Of a stretch of DNA of 64,000 bases, positions 15,225 to 24,068 are shown piece after piece (the stretch's first letter is position 1; every line of letters begins with the position of its first letter). The translations under genes and the position numbers were made by a program. The stretch comes from an uncultured Butyricimonas sp. (lineage in GTDB: Bacteria > Bacteroidota > Bacteroidia > Bacteroidales > Marinifilaceae). The DNA is taken from positions 1 through 64,000 of the forward strand of contig CALUHX010000011.1 of the NCBI GenBank assembly GCA_944320555.1, in the 5' to 3' direction. The notes beneath the pieces are model-generated. The model saw nothing but the letters and a program-made list of their open reading frames with translations, made no database searches and was not told the DNA's origin.

Positions 15225-18200
15225 GTGAAAGCGAAAGAATTATTGCGGCTATTTCGGAAACATCCCGTGGTGGATGAGATCGCCGATTGTTTGAAAAAGC
15301 AAGCGGACGTGAAGCTGAAATTGGAAAACGGGGTCGGTTCGTCGGTTTCCTTCATTGCGGCTTCTTTTGTGGCGAAAGAAGGGATGGCGGGCGTGTTCGT
15401 GTTGAACGACCAGGAAGAGGCGGCCTATTTTTACAATGATTTGTTGACTTTTTTTGACGAGGACGCCGTTCGTTTTTTGCCTTCGTCTTATCGTCACGCT
15501 GGCAATCTTGAGGACAAAGACAATGATTCGATTCTGGTTCGCACGGAAGTCTTGAACGCATGGACGGCCAAACAAGTGAAAATGCTTGTGACCTACACGG
15601 ACGCGATGGCGGAGAAAGTGGTGAGCAAGAAAACATTGTCGGATATGTCCATGCCGGTTTCCAAAGGGGATAAATTATCAATATCCTTTTTGGAGTCGGT
15701 GCTTTCCGAATACAATTTCGAACGGAGCGATTTTGTTTACGAGCCGGGACAATTTTCCATCCGGGGAAGCATTGTGGACGTCTATTCTTTTGCGGAGGAA
15801 CGTCCGGTGCGGATTGACTTTTTCGGGGACGAGGTTGAAAGTGTCCGTTATTTTAATGTCGAGACGCAATTGACCGAGCAGGTGGTGGACAGGGTGGTGA
15901 TTGTTCCAGACCTGAGCGATTCTGTCAAAGATTCCACGGGAATCGGATTGCCGGAATTTTTGGGGGATGGGGCCGTGTGGTGGATAAAAAGCTCATTGTT
16001 GATGCGCGACCAGATTGAGGCATTGAGAAAGGAAGATTCGGAAAGCGTTTTGGAAGAGGCGGACGGTTTGTTGCGGAGAATTGCCCAAAACGCCGTCGTG
16101 GAGTGGGGGCCTGAAACCTATTTCAAGGGACAGGTCATTCGGATGGAGACGGAATTGCAGCCGGTTGTGAACAAGCATTTTGACTTGCTGGCGGAGCATT
16201 TGTTGGACAAACTGTTTGACGGTTACACGCTTTATTTGTGCTCCACGAATGACAGGCAGATACAGCGGTTGCGCGATATTTTTTCTGACAAGGGGTACAA
16301 GATAAATTTCCTTTCGGTGGACGGTGTTATCCATGAAGGATTCAGTGACGCGGATTTGAAAGTGTGCGTCTATTCCGAGTGCCAGATCTTCGATCGTTAC
16401 CAGAAGTACCGGTTGAAAACGACTCAGATTCGGAAAGGGCGGGAATCCATCACAATCAGTGAACTGCAAAGCTTGCATCCGGGGGATTATGTGGTGCATA
16501 TCGACCATGGAATAGGGCAATTTGGGGGATTGACCAAAATCAACAACGACGGCAAGGTTCAAGAGGCGATACGGTTGGTGTATAAAAACAATGCGGAGTT
16601 GTATGTGAGCCTTCATTCGTTGCACAAGATATCCAAGTATAAAGGCAAAGACGGCACGCCTCCCCAAGTGAGCAAGTTGGGGGGAGAGGCGTGGAACAAG
16701 CTGAAGCAGCGCACGAAGTCGAAAGTGAAAGATATCGCGCGGGAGTTGATTGCTTTGTATGCCAAGCGGAGACAAGAAAAAGCATACGCTTTTTCAAAAG
16801 ACAGTTACCTTCAGGAAGAAATGGAGGCCTCTTTCATGTACGAGGAGACCCCGGATCAGATGAAAGCCATCGAAGCGGTGAAGGCGGATATGGAAAGTCC
16901 GCACGTGATGGACAGGTTGATATGCGGGGATGTCGGTTTCGGGAAAACGGAAGTGGCCATCCGCGCCGCCTTCAAGGCCGTGGCGGACAGTAAACAGGTG
17001 GCCGTGTTGGTGCCCACGACCGTATTGGCTTATCAGCACTATAACACATTTGCGAAACGTTTGGCCGGAATGCCGTGCCGCATTGAATACATCAGCCGGA
17101 TGAAGAAGAGTTCGGAAACCAAGCAGGTGTTGAAAGATTTGAGCGAGGGCAAGGTCGATATCATCATCGGCACCCATCGGTTGACCAGTTCGGACGTGCG
17201 TTTTAAAGACTTGGGATTGTTGATTATCGACGAGGAGCAGAAGTTCGGAGTGGCCGTGAAAGAGAAATTGAAGCGTTTGAAACTGAATGTGGACACCATC
17301 ACCATGACGGCCACGCCAATCCCAAGAACGTTGCAATTCTCGCTTATGGGAGCCCGGGACATGTCTATCATCCGCACTCCGCCGCCGAACCGCTATCCGA
17401 TTGTGACGGAACTGCATCGTTTCGACGAGAAAATCATAAAGGACGCCATCTCTTATGAGGTGAGCCGGGGAGGGCAGGTCTTTTTCATTCATAACCGGGT
17501 GGAGTCCATCCGGGACGTTCAATACATGATTCACCGGTTGTTGCCGGGAATTAAGAGTTGTGTCGCCCACGGACAGATGAGCGGCGAGGAGTTGGAGACC
17601 GTGATGCACGACTTTATCCGGGGCGATTACGACGTGCTGATTGCCACCACGATTATCGAGTCGGGGTTGGACATCCCGAATGCGAACACGATGATCATCG
17701 ACCAGGCGCAGAATTACGGGTTGAGCGATTTGCATCAGTTGCGCGGACGTGTGGGCCGCTCCAATCGGAAAGCCTTTTGCTATTTGCTGGCGCCGCCCTT
17801 GGAACTCGTGAATCCTGACGCGCGCCGCCGCCTGAAAGCAATCGAGGATTTCAGCGGTTTGGGCAGCGGGTTCAACATCGCCATGCAGGATTTGGACATC
17901 CGCGGGGCGGGGAACATATTGGGCGGGGAACAGTCCGGCTTCATTGCGGAAATAGGCTACGAGGCCTACCAGCGCATACTGAACGAGGCTGTGTTGGAGT
18001 TGAAAGAGGAGGAATTCCCCGAATTGCAGCAGGGTGAACAGGGCGAGCCGTCGGCGTTTGTTGCCGATTGCGTGATAGACACGGACTTTGAATTGTTGAT
18101 TCCCGACGACTATGTGGAAAACGTGAGCGAGCGCATTCGCCTTTATCGGGAGCTGGACAATATCTCGGACGAGGAGGCTTTGCGGCGTTTTGAAATAGAA

Positions 18201-18527
18201 TTGCAGGACCGTTTCGGCAAGATACCGTCTCAAGTGGCCGGCCTGATGGAGGTCGTGCGTGTCCGGCGGCGTTGTTTGGATTTGGGTGTGGAGCGTCTGA
18301 CGGTGAAGAATGGCAAGATGATATTCAATTTCATCAGCGACCCGAAAGCGTCGTTCTACGCGTCGTCAGTTTTCACCGAGATACTGAAATTTGTGCAACG
18401 GCAGGTGATTCCGTGCAAAATGAGCGAAAAGAACGGCAAACTGACTTTGGCGTTCTCCGGTGTGGACTCGATAGGTCGTGTTTCCGAGATTACCGACAGA
18501 ATGAAGGAATTCGTTTATCAAGAATAG
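15225..18527 (+). CDS. mfd: Transcription-repair coupling factor, 1100 aa
   Basis: Mfd removes RNA polymerase stalled at DNA lesions and recruits UvrA. The reading frame starts with GTG at 15225; no ATG alternative lies near. The N-terminal UvrB-like module spans about 1-350; the RNA polymerase-interacting domain begins at LHPGDYVVHIDHGIGQFGG (about 415-433). The helicase module has Walker A CGDVGFGKTE (Lys574), a DEEQ box near residue 670, TATPIPRTLQFSLMGARD and a Q...GRVGRS motif VI. The C-terminal TRCF domain follows. It is full length. CoaX begins 10 bases after the stop. Confidence 0.97.
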   Translation: MKAKELLRLFRKHPVVDEIADCLKKQADVKLKLENGVGSSVSFIAASFVAKEGMAGVFVLNDQEEAAYFYNDLLTFFDEDAVRFLPSSYRHAGNLEDKDNDSILVRTEVLNAWTAKQVKMLVTYTDAMAEKVVSKKTLSDMSMPVSKGDKLSISFLESVLSEYNFERSDFVYEPGQFSIRGSIVDVYSFAEERPVRIDFFGDEVESVRYFNVETQLTEQVVDRVVIVPDLSDSVKDSTGIGLPEFLGDGAVWWIKSSLLMRDQIEALRKEDSESVLEEADGLLRRIAQNAVVEWGPETYFKGQVIRMETELQPVVNKHFDLLAEHLLDKLFDGYTLYLCSTNDRQIQRLRDIFSDKGYKINFLSVDGVIHEGFSDADLKVCVYSECQIFDRYQKYRLKTTQIRKGRESITISELQSLHPGDYVVHIDHGIGQFGGLTKINNDGKVQEAIRLVYKNNAELYVSLHSLHKISKYKGKDGTPPQVSKLGGEAWNKLKQRTKSKVKDIARELIALYAKRRQEKAYAFSKDSYLQEEMEASFMYEETPDQMKAIEAVKADMESPHVMDRLICGDVGFGKTEVAIRAAFKAVADSKQVAVLVPTTVLAYQHYNTFAKRLAGMPCRIEYISRMKKSSETKQVLKDLSEGKVDIIIGTHRLTSSDVRFKDLGLLIIDEEQKFGVAVKEKLKRLKLNVDTITMTATPIPRTLQFSLMGARDMSIIRTPPPNRYPIVTELHRFDEKIIKDAISYEVSRGGQVFFIHNRVESIRDVQYMIHRLLPGIKSCVAHGQMSGEELETVMHDFIRGDYDVLIATTIIESGLDIPNANTMIIDQAQNYGLSDLHQLRGRVGRSNRKAFCYLLAPPLELVNPDARRRLKAIEDFSGLGSGFNIAMQDLDIRGAGNILGGEQSGFIAEIGYEAYQRILNEAVLELKEEEFPELQQGEQGEPSAFVADCVIDTDFELLIPDDYVENVSERIRLYRELDNISDEEALRRFEIELQDRFGKIPSQVAGLMEVVRVRRRCLDLGVERLTVKNGKMIFNFISDPKASFYASSVFTEILKFVQRQVIPCKMSEKNGKLTLAFSGVDSIGRVSEITDRMKEFVYQE

Positions 18528-18537
18528 GAAATGGGCG

Positions 18538-19308
18538 ATGAATCTGATTGTAGACATAGGTAACACGAGAACGAAATATGCGGCCTTCGAGGACGGATGT
18601 TGCGTGGCGGGGGGAGTCGGGGTGCCGTCGGCGTATCATTTTGTGTTGGAGCGTGTCAAGGAAGGAAAGCATGTGGATGTGATTCTGTCCAGCACGGGAG
18701 CGATTTCCCAAGGAGTGAGAAGGCGGTTGCAGGAAGTCGCCAGATTCTTTTGCGAGGTTTCTCCCGAAATGCCTTTGCCGATTCGTTTGGGATACGACAC
18801 CCCCCACACGTTGGGCGTGGACCGGATTGCCGGGTGTGTCGGCGGGGTTTATTTGTTCCCCGGGAAAGATTTGCTCATCGTGGACTCGGGGACGGCGATC
18901 ACCTTTGACTTCGTGAGCGCCGACGGCGTGTTTCTGGGAGGCAACATTTCTCCGGGGATGGCCATCCGTTTCCGGGCCTTGAACGAGTTCACCGCCAGCC
19001 TGCCGCTCGTGAAATGCTCGCCGGATCATGGATACATGGGCAAGAACACGCATGAGGCGATTTTGAACGGCGTAATGAATGGCATATTGTTTGAGGTGAG
19101 GGGGTACATAGACGCCTTGTGGGCGGAGAAACCTGACGCCGTGGTGATTGTCACGGGTGGCGGTGGGAAATACATGCAAAAGACATTGTGCCGGCCGGTC
19201 GTTTTTGAGGAGCGGTTGGTGATGACAGGGTTAAATAGAATCTTAGAATACCAAAAAACGGTTAATAATGAGGGGGAGACGAACGAAAAAGGAGGGATAT
19301 ATTTTTGA
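18538..19308 (+). CDS. coaX: Type III pantothenate kinase, 256 aa
   Basis: The first enzyme of coenzyme A synthesis, phosphorylating pantothenate with ATP. The ASKHA-fold ATP motif IVDIGNTRTKYA is at residues 4-15, the active-site DRIAG is in TLGVDRIAGCVGG, and LIVDSGTAITFDFV and GGNISPGMAIRFRAL are further type III signatures; VTGGGGKY closes the phosphate loop. It is probably cotranscribed with mfd. Confidence 0.95.
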   Translation: MNLIVDIGNTRTKYAAFEDGCCVAGGVGVPSAYHFVLERVKEGKHVDVILSSTGAISQGVRRRLQEVARFFCEVSPEMPLPIRLGYDTPHTLGVDRIAGCVGGVYLFPGKDLLIVDSGTAITFDFVSADGVFLGGNISPGMAIRFRALNEFTASLPLVKCSPDHGYMGKNTHEAILNGVMNGILFEVRGYIDALWAEKPDAVVIVTGGGGKYMQKTLCRPVVFEERLVMTGLNRILEYQKTVNNEGETNEKGGIYF

Positions 19309-19324
19309 TTTCAGAAATAAGTGA

Positions 19325-19332
19325 TAATTTTG
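19325..19332 (+). promoter_or_regulatory. -7 box upstream of the TPR gene
   Basis: TAATTTTG fits TAnnTTTG. A TTTG lies 17 bases upstream (19304-19307), shorter than the usual 19-21, so the promoter may be weak. Confidence 0.5.
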
Positions 19333-19401
19333 CAAGGACTCCCCGCAATGGGAGAAACTTGACAAACTTATTCAAACTAAAATTTTAATAAAGGGATGAC
19401 T

Positions 19402-20718
19402 ATGAAAAAAATTGCTGTTCTAGCATGTGGTGTTTGTATGTTGGCGACTGTGGCCCAGGCTCAAACGAAGGAGGACAAATACGGGGTGGACAGTGTAAAA
19501 ACGATTACGAATGCCTCTATCTACACGGAATTGGTAAAGCAAAAGAACTTTGAAGAAGCGTTGCCCGCGTGGCGGTACGTGTTTTTCAATGCTCCGGCAT
19601 TTCAGATGAACACATATATCCGGGGCGAGGCGATCATGGACTACATGATTCAAAAAACCAAGAAAAAAGAATACGTGGACACGCTGATGATGGTGTATGA
19701 CCAGCGTATCAAGTATTTCGGTGATAACGACCGTTATGGCGAGGGGTATATCTTGGGGAAGAAAGGTTTGGCCTTGTTCCGTTACGCCAATGGCGACACG
19801 ACGATGATCAAGCAGGCTTATTCTTGCTTGTTGCGGGCGTTCGAGCTTGACGGACCCGACACCCATCCCGGTACGGTGGTGAGTGCGATGGGTGTCGCTT
19901 ATGAATTGCAAAAGGCTGGCGGGCTTTCCCGGGAGGACTTTATCAATTTGTACATGAAACTGACCGAATTCCTGGCGGCCCGCGAGAGCGAGGGAGAGAA
20001 GGTTTATGCTCCTTGCAAAGGCGCTATTGACGACATCTTCTTCGGTTCCGGATTGGCCGATTGCAAGACGCTCTCCGATTTGTTGACACCCCGCTTTGAG
20101 GCCAACAGGACCGATTTGGAGACCTTGAAGGAAATCTCCTCCCTGTTGAGAAGAAGGGAATGCACGGATTTGCCCTTGTACACGGCTGTCGCCGAGGAGT
20201 TGTATAAGATTGAGCCTTCCGCGGACGCCGCTTACAGTCTGGCCGTCATGTTTGGCACGAAAAAGGATTTCGACCGTATGGAGCAATATTTGAAAGAAGC
20301 CATCGACAAGAGTGAGGACCCTGCGGCCAGAAGCGAGTACAATTTGCGTTTGGCCCAGCTTTATTTGGCCAAAAAGGATTTCCCCGGGGTGAAGACGATA
20401 TGCCTGGCCGTGCTGAAAGACGCTCCGAACAGCGGGCAGGCTTATATCCTGATTGGACGGGCTTATGCCTTCGGCAGCACGGATTTCCCCGGCGAGGATT
20501 TTGAGAAGCACGCGGTGTTCTGGGCGGCAGTGGACAAGTTTATCAAGGCGAAACAAGTGGACCCGAACGTCGCGGAAGAGGCGAACAAACTGATAGAGCA
20601 GTACTCTGTTTATTTCCCGACAAAGGACGAGGCCTTTTTCCGTTCCATCACCGCCGGACAATCTTATAAGGTGGGCGGATGGATTAACGAGACGACGGCT
20701 GCACGATTTAAAGACTGA
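19402..20718 (+). CDS. Exported tetratricopeptide-repeat protein, 438 aa
   Basis: Residues 1-20 form a signal peptide (KKIAVLACGVCMLATVAQAQ), so the mature protein is periplasmic. The remainder is almost wholly helical, with TPR-like pairs, for example around residues 255-345 (DAAYSLAVMFGTKKDFDRME and RSEYNLRLAQLYLAKKDFPG). An in-frame ATG six bases upstream (19396) is possible; MKKIAVL is preferred. The same order of coaX, a TPR or outer-membrane protein and an LptC-like gene is common in Bacteroidales, and a role in envelope assembly is inferred from that. The LptC-like gene starts three bases after the stop. Confidence 0.75.
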   Translation: MKKIAVLACGVCMLATVAQAQTKEDKYGVDSVKTITNASIYTELVKQKNFEEALPAWRYVFFNAPAFQMNTYIRGEAIMDYMIQKTKKKEYVDTLMMVYDQRIKYFGDNDRYGEGYILGKKGLALFRYANGDTTMIKQAYSCLLRAFELDGPDTHPGTVVSAMGVAYELQKAGGLSREDFINLYMKLTEFLAARESEGEKVYAPCKGAIDDIFFGSGLADCKTLSDLLTPRFEANRTDLETLKEISSLLRRRECTDLPLYTAVAEELYKIEPSADAAYSLAVMFGTKKDFDRMEQYLKEAIDKSEDPAARSEYNLRLAQLYLAKKDFPGVKTICLAVLKDAPNSGQAYILIGRAYAFGSTDFPGEDFEKHAVFWAAVDKFIKAKQVDPNVAEEANKLIEQYSVYFPTKDEAFFRSITAGQSYKVGGWINETTAARFKD

Positions 20719-20721
20719 CGA

Positions 20722-21294
20722 ATGAATTTGTTGCATCATATTATCTGTATACGAAGCGTTGCCGTCCTCTTTTGGGGGACGGTATTGCTTTTTTCTTGTA
20801 AGACTGACGTGAAGGAGGTCAATGCCTTGGCGGCGAGGGAAGGGTTGCCGGAATTGTCTGGCGAGGACATGGTGCTGTTTTATTCCGATTCCGCCCGGTT
20901 GAAATACAAGGTCTCCGCTCCCGTCTATGAAAAGTATAACTTGGAAAAAGAAAAGTATGACGAGTTTCCCAAAGGGTTGAAGGCGGTTTTGTATGACAAG
21001 GACGGCAAGGAGGTCGGGTCCATTGTTTCCAAATATGCCAAAAAACTGGAAGAGGAGATGTTGTGGGAATTGCGGGACGAGGTGGTTGTGATTAACTCGG
21101 AAGGAAAGAAGTTGGAGACCGAGTTGCTCTATTGGGACATGAAAAAGGAAATTGTTTATTCCGACCGTTATTCGCGGTTGACCTCCGGTGACCAGATTAT
21201 AGAAGGAAACGGAGGATTTGAGTCCGACCAGCAACTTTATAATCCCGTCTTTAAGAACGTGACCGGCCAGGTGGAGATTCCGGAGCAGTCTTGA
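20722..21294 (+). CDS. lptC: LPS export protein LptC-like lipoprotein, 190 aa
   Basis: LptC is the bitopic partner of LptB2FG that passes lipopolysaccharide to the periplasmic bridge. The N-terminus is a hydrophobic segment ending LLFSCKTD, which can be read as a lipobox (Cys26), as is common for Bacteroidetes LptC. The rest forms a run of alternating strands with the family pattern: VLFYSDSARLKYKVSAPVYEKY, then LYDKDGKEVGSIVSKYA and LLYWDMKKEIVYSD. The start overlaps no other gene and follows the TPR gene by three bases. A terminator ends the unit. Confidence 0.82.
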   Translation: MNLLHHIICIRSVAVLFWGTVLLFSCKTDVKEVNALAAREGLPELSGEDMVLFYSDSARLKYKVSAPVYEKYNLEKEKYDEFPKGLKAVLYDKDGKEVGSIVSKYAKKLEEEMLWELRDEVVVINSEGKKLETELLYWDMKKEIVYSDRYSRLTSGDQIIEGNGGFESDQQLYNPVFKNVTGQVEIPEQS

Positions 21295-21302
21295 AAAGGA
21301 AT

Positions 21303-21343
21303 TTTTAAAGCCCGCGGGGGAAGACGCCGCGGGCTTTAAAAAC
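21303..21343. terminator. Bidirectional terminator between lptC and manC
   Basis: ttttaaagcccgcgg / ccgcgggctttaaaa is a 15-base perfect stem around a nine-base loop, with T- and A-rich flanks. Confidence 0.9.
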
Positions 21344-22411
21344 TTATTGCTTGTGGCGCAGCATGTCGTCGAAATGACGGATGTTGTCCTCGTGGTCTTT
21401 TCTGCAAATCATCAGAATGTCGTTATTCTCGGCCACGATGCAGTCGGAAAGGCCGTCTATGATGACTTTCTTGTCTTTGGGCACGTTGACGATGCATCCT
21501 TTGGAGTCCATAAGGATGATGTTCTGGCTGTTGACCACGTTGTCGTGCTCGTCTTTGGGGCTGATGTCGTGGAACGAGTGCCAGGTGCCCACGTCCGACC
21601 AGCCGAACTCTCCTTTCATCACATACACGTTTTCCGATTTTTCCATCACGCCGAAGTCAATGGAAATGGCGGGGCATTGGCTGTAGATGTGCGTGATGTT
21701 TTCCACGGAGTCCGGATATTTGGAGTCCCGGTATTCTTGGGCGAAAATCGAGTACAGTTCTTCCAGGTGGGTTTGGATTTCATGGATGATGTCCCTTGTC
21801 TTCCAAATGAAAATGCCCGCGTTCCACAGAAAATCTCCGGACTCCATGAATACCCGGGCCAAATCCTTGTTGGGCTTCTCGGTGAAGGTTTTCACTTTGG
21901 TGATAAACTCCGAGATGTTGTTCTGTTTCACCTGGATGTATCCGTAGCCGGTTTCCGGGCGCGTCGGTTTGATTCCAATGGTGAGGAGGCCTCCGTATTG
22001 CTCCACGAAAGCGATTCCCCGCCTGATGTTGTCGGCGTAGACGGCGTCGTTGCAGATGAAGTGGTCCGAGGGCACGACGGTCATGTCCGCTTCGGGATTC
22101 ATGCGTTCGATGTGGAAAGCGGCGTACGCGATGCACGGGGCCGTGTTTTTGCCGAAAGGTTCCTTTAAAATGTTTGCGGGAGGAAGCTCCGGCAATTGCT
22201 GGCGTGTTAATTCCTCATAGGCGGAACTGGTCACGACCAATATGTTTTCAACGTGGAAAGTCTGGCAGGCCCTCTCGAAAGTTTGCCGCAGGAAACTCTT
22301 CCCAACGTTCAGTATGTCACAAAATTGCTTCGGGCGAGCCTTCGTGCTCACGGGCCAGAATCTTTTGCCTTGGCCTCCCGCCATGATTACGCAATACGAG
22401 TTTTTGTTCAT
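21344..22411 (-). CDS. manC: Mannose-1-phosphate guanylyltransferase, 355 aa
   Basis: The enzyme makes GDP-mannose from GTP and mannose 1-phosphate for surface glycans. The nucleotidyltransferase signature MAGGQGKRFWPVSTKARPKQF is at the N-terminus (residues 10-30), followed by VVPSDHFI (the metal-binding Asp), TGYGYIQ, FTEKPNKDLA, WNAGIFIWK and GWSDVGTWHSF. It is the shorter form, lacking the phosphomannose-isomerase domain of bifunctional proteins. It stands alone on the minus strand, with a -7 box near 22453-22460. Confidence 0.94.
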   Translation of the reverse strand: MNKNSYCVIMAGGQGKRFWPVSTKARPKQFCDILNVGKSFLRQTFERACQTFHVENILVVTSSAYEELTRQQLPELPPANILKEPFGKNTAPCIAYAAFHIERMNPEADMTVVPSDHFICNDAVYADNIRRGIAFVEQYGGLLTIGIKPTRPETGYGYIQVKQNNISEFITKVKTFTEKPNKDLARVFMESGDFLWNAGIFIWKTRDIIHEIQTHLEELYSIFAQEYRDSKYPDSVENITHIYSQCPAISIDFGVMEKSENVYVMKGEFGWSDVGTWHSFHDISPKDEHDNVVNSQNIILMDSKGCIVNVPKDKKVIIDGLSDCIVAENNDILMICRKDHEDNIRHFDDMLRHKQ

Positions 22412-22452
22412 CTCGGTAGGTTCATTAAAAATTAAATTCTTCTTATTGTTGC

Positions 22453-22460
22453 CGAAAGTA
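22453..22460 (-). promoter_or_regulatory. Probable -7 box of manC
   Basis: Minus strand TACTTTCG, one mismatch to TAnnTTTG, 41 bases upstream of the manC start. No clear -33 element. Confidence 0.4.
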
Positions 22461-22546
22461 GTAATTAATCCGTGAATAATTTCTATTTTTACGATAAATT
22501 TTGGGAAGAAGTTTATAGACGGGTATTATTTAAGGAGTTAATGATA

Positions 22547-23284
22547 ATGAAAGTTTTAAACAGAATAGGCGCCTACGTTTTGTTCATGAAGCGGGTGTTT
22601 TCCAAGCCGGAACGAAAGCGGGTGTACACGAAAGAGTTGGTGAACGAACTGGAGAAATTGGGCTTGAACTCCGTTGTCCTGGTGATGATTATATCCTTTT
22701 TCATCGGGGCCGTCCTCACGTTGCAGACGGCCTACAACATGTCCAGTCCCTTTTTGCCCCGCTACCTGATTGGTTATTTGACGCGGGAGACCATGTTGCT
22801 CGAGTTCTCGTCCACCATCGTGAGCTTGATTTTGGCCGGAAAGATTGGCAGCAACATCGCCTCCGAGATTGGAAGCATGAAAATCACCGAGCAGATTGAG
22901 GCGTTGGAGACCATGGGCGTGAATTCGGCTTCCTATTTGGTGGCGCCGAAGATTGTGGCGGCCTTGGTGATTAATCCGGTGCTTTATGTGTTTAGCGTGT
23001 TCATCGGTATCATCGGGGGATTGCTGACCGGATTGGCTTCCGGCGTGGTGAATTATGACGACTACATCCACGGTCTGCACTTCGCATTCAATCCGTACTA
23101 TGTGACGTACTCGATTATCAAAACGCTTTTCTTCGCGGTGGTGTTCACCTCCATCCCGGCTTTTTACGGCTATAACGTGCGGGGCGGGGCCTTGGAGGTC
23201 GGCAAGGCCAGCACGAAGGCGGTGGTGGACAGCAGTATCGCCATTCTGGTGTTGAATTTAGTATTAACCAATATTTTGTTATAA
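22547..23284 (+). CDS. mlaE: MlaE-family ABC transporter permease, 245 aa
   Basis: The inner-membrane subunit of a Mla-type phospholipid transporter that keeps the outer membrane asymmetric. The family pattern is clear: an N-terminal amphipathic region, then about five spans, with the coupling segment AGKIGSNIASEIGSMKITEQIEALETMGVN (given here only as its start and the EQI.AL..MGV core) in the centre. The ATG at 22547 is chosen because AAGGAG at 22532-22537 lies nine bases upstream; the ATG at 22541 is too close to it. The stop overlaps the ATPase start by one base. Confidence 0.9.
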   Translation: MKVLNRIGAYVLFMKRVFSKPERKRVYTKELVNELEKLGLNSVVLVMIISFFIGAVLTLQTAYNMSSPFLPRYLIGYLTRETMLLEFSSTIVSLILAGKIGSNIASEIGSMKITEQIEALETMGVNSASYLVAPKIVAALVINPVLYVFSVFIGIIGGLLTGLASGVVNYDDYIHGLHFAFNPYYVTYSIIKTLFFAVVFTSIPAFYGYNVRGGALEVGKASTKAVVDSSIAILVLNLVLTNILL

Positions 23285-24048
23285 TGATACGGGTAGAGGG
23301 GATTTGTAAATCTTTTGAGCACAAGCAGGTGCTGACGGACATCGACGCCGTCTTCGAGCCGGGCAAGGTGAATCTGATTATAGGGAAAAGCGGTTCGGGG
23401 AAAACCGTGCTGCTGAAATCGATAATCGGCCTGCACACCGTGGACTCCGGCCATATATATTATGACGACAGGGATGTCACCGGTATGGACAAGCGGCAGA
23501 TGAAGGACATCCGCAAGGAGTTGGGGGTGGTGTTCCAGGGCGGGGCGCTGTTCGACTCCCTTACCGTGCTGGAAAATGTGATTTTCCCTCTGAATCTTTT
23601 TTCGTCGATGAGCGAGAAGGAGAAAGTGGAGCGCGCCCTTTTTTGTCTGAACCGCGTGAATTTGAACAACGTCGAGAGTCTCTCTCCGGCGGAAATCAGC
23701 GGCGGCATGAAAAAGCGCGTGGCCATCGCCCGCGCCATCGTGCTCCAGCCCAAATATCTTTTTTGCGACGAGCCGAATTCCGGCCTCGACCCGCTCACCT
23801 CGCTCGTCATCGACAACCTTCTTTCCGAGTTGACCCACGAGTATAATATGACCACCATCATCAACACCCACGATATGAACTCCGTATTCGAGATTGGCGA
23901 GAAGATTATTTTCATCCACGAGGGGCGCAAGGAGTGGGAAGGCAGCAATGTCGATGTCATGCACTCCGACAACGCGGCGTTGAACGAGTTCCTGTTCACC
24001 TCCAAGTTGAACCGCATGGCGCGCGAGCGTTTTAATAAAAGAAGTTGA
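23284..24048 (+). CDS. mlaF: MlaF-family ABC transporter ATPase, 254 aa
   Basis: The cytoplasmic ATPase partner of the permease upstream. Walker A GKSGSGKT is at residues about 37-44, the Q-loop is VVFQGGALFDSL, the ABC signature is reshaped as ISGGMKKRVAIARA, Walker B is YLFCDEPNSGLDP and the H-loop is NTHDM. FQ.GALFDSLTV and the SGGM.KR signature are typical of Mla/Ttg2 importers. The MCE-domain MlaD subunit, often third in this operon, is not downstream; a DUF4296 lipoprotein gene occupies the place. Confidence 0.92.
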   Translation: MIRVEGICKSFEHKQVLTDIDAVFEPGKVNLIIGKSGSGKTVLLKSIIGLHTVDSGHIYYDDRDVTGMDKRQMKDIRKELGVVFQGGALFDSLTVLENVIFPLNLFSSMSEKEKVERALFCLNRVNLNNVESLSPAEISGGMKKRVAIARAIVLQPKYLFCDEPNSGLDPLTSLVIDNLLSELTHEYNMTTIINTHDMNSVFEIGEKIIFIHEGRKEWEGSNVDVMHSDNAALNEFLFTSKLNRMARERFNKRS

Positions 24049-24068
24049 ACCTTAAAAGCGAGAAAGCT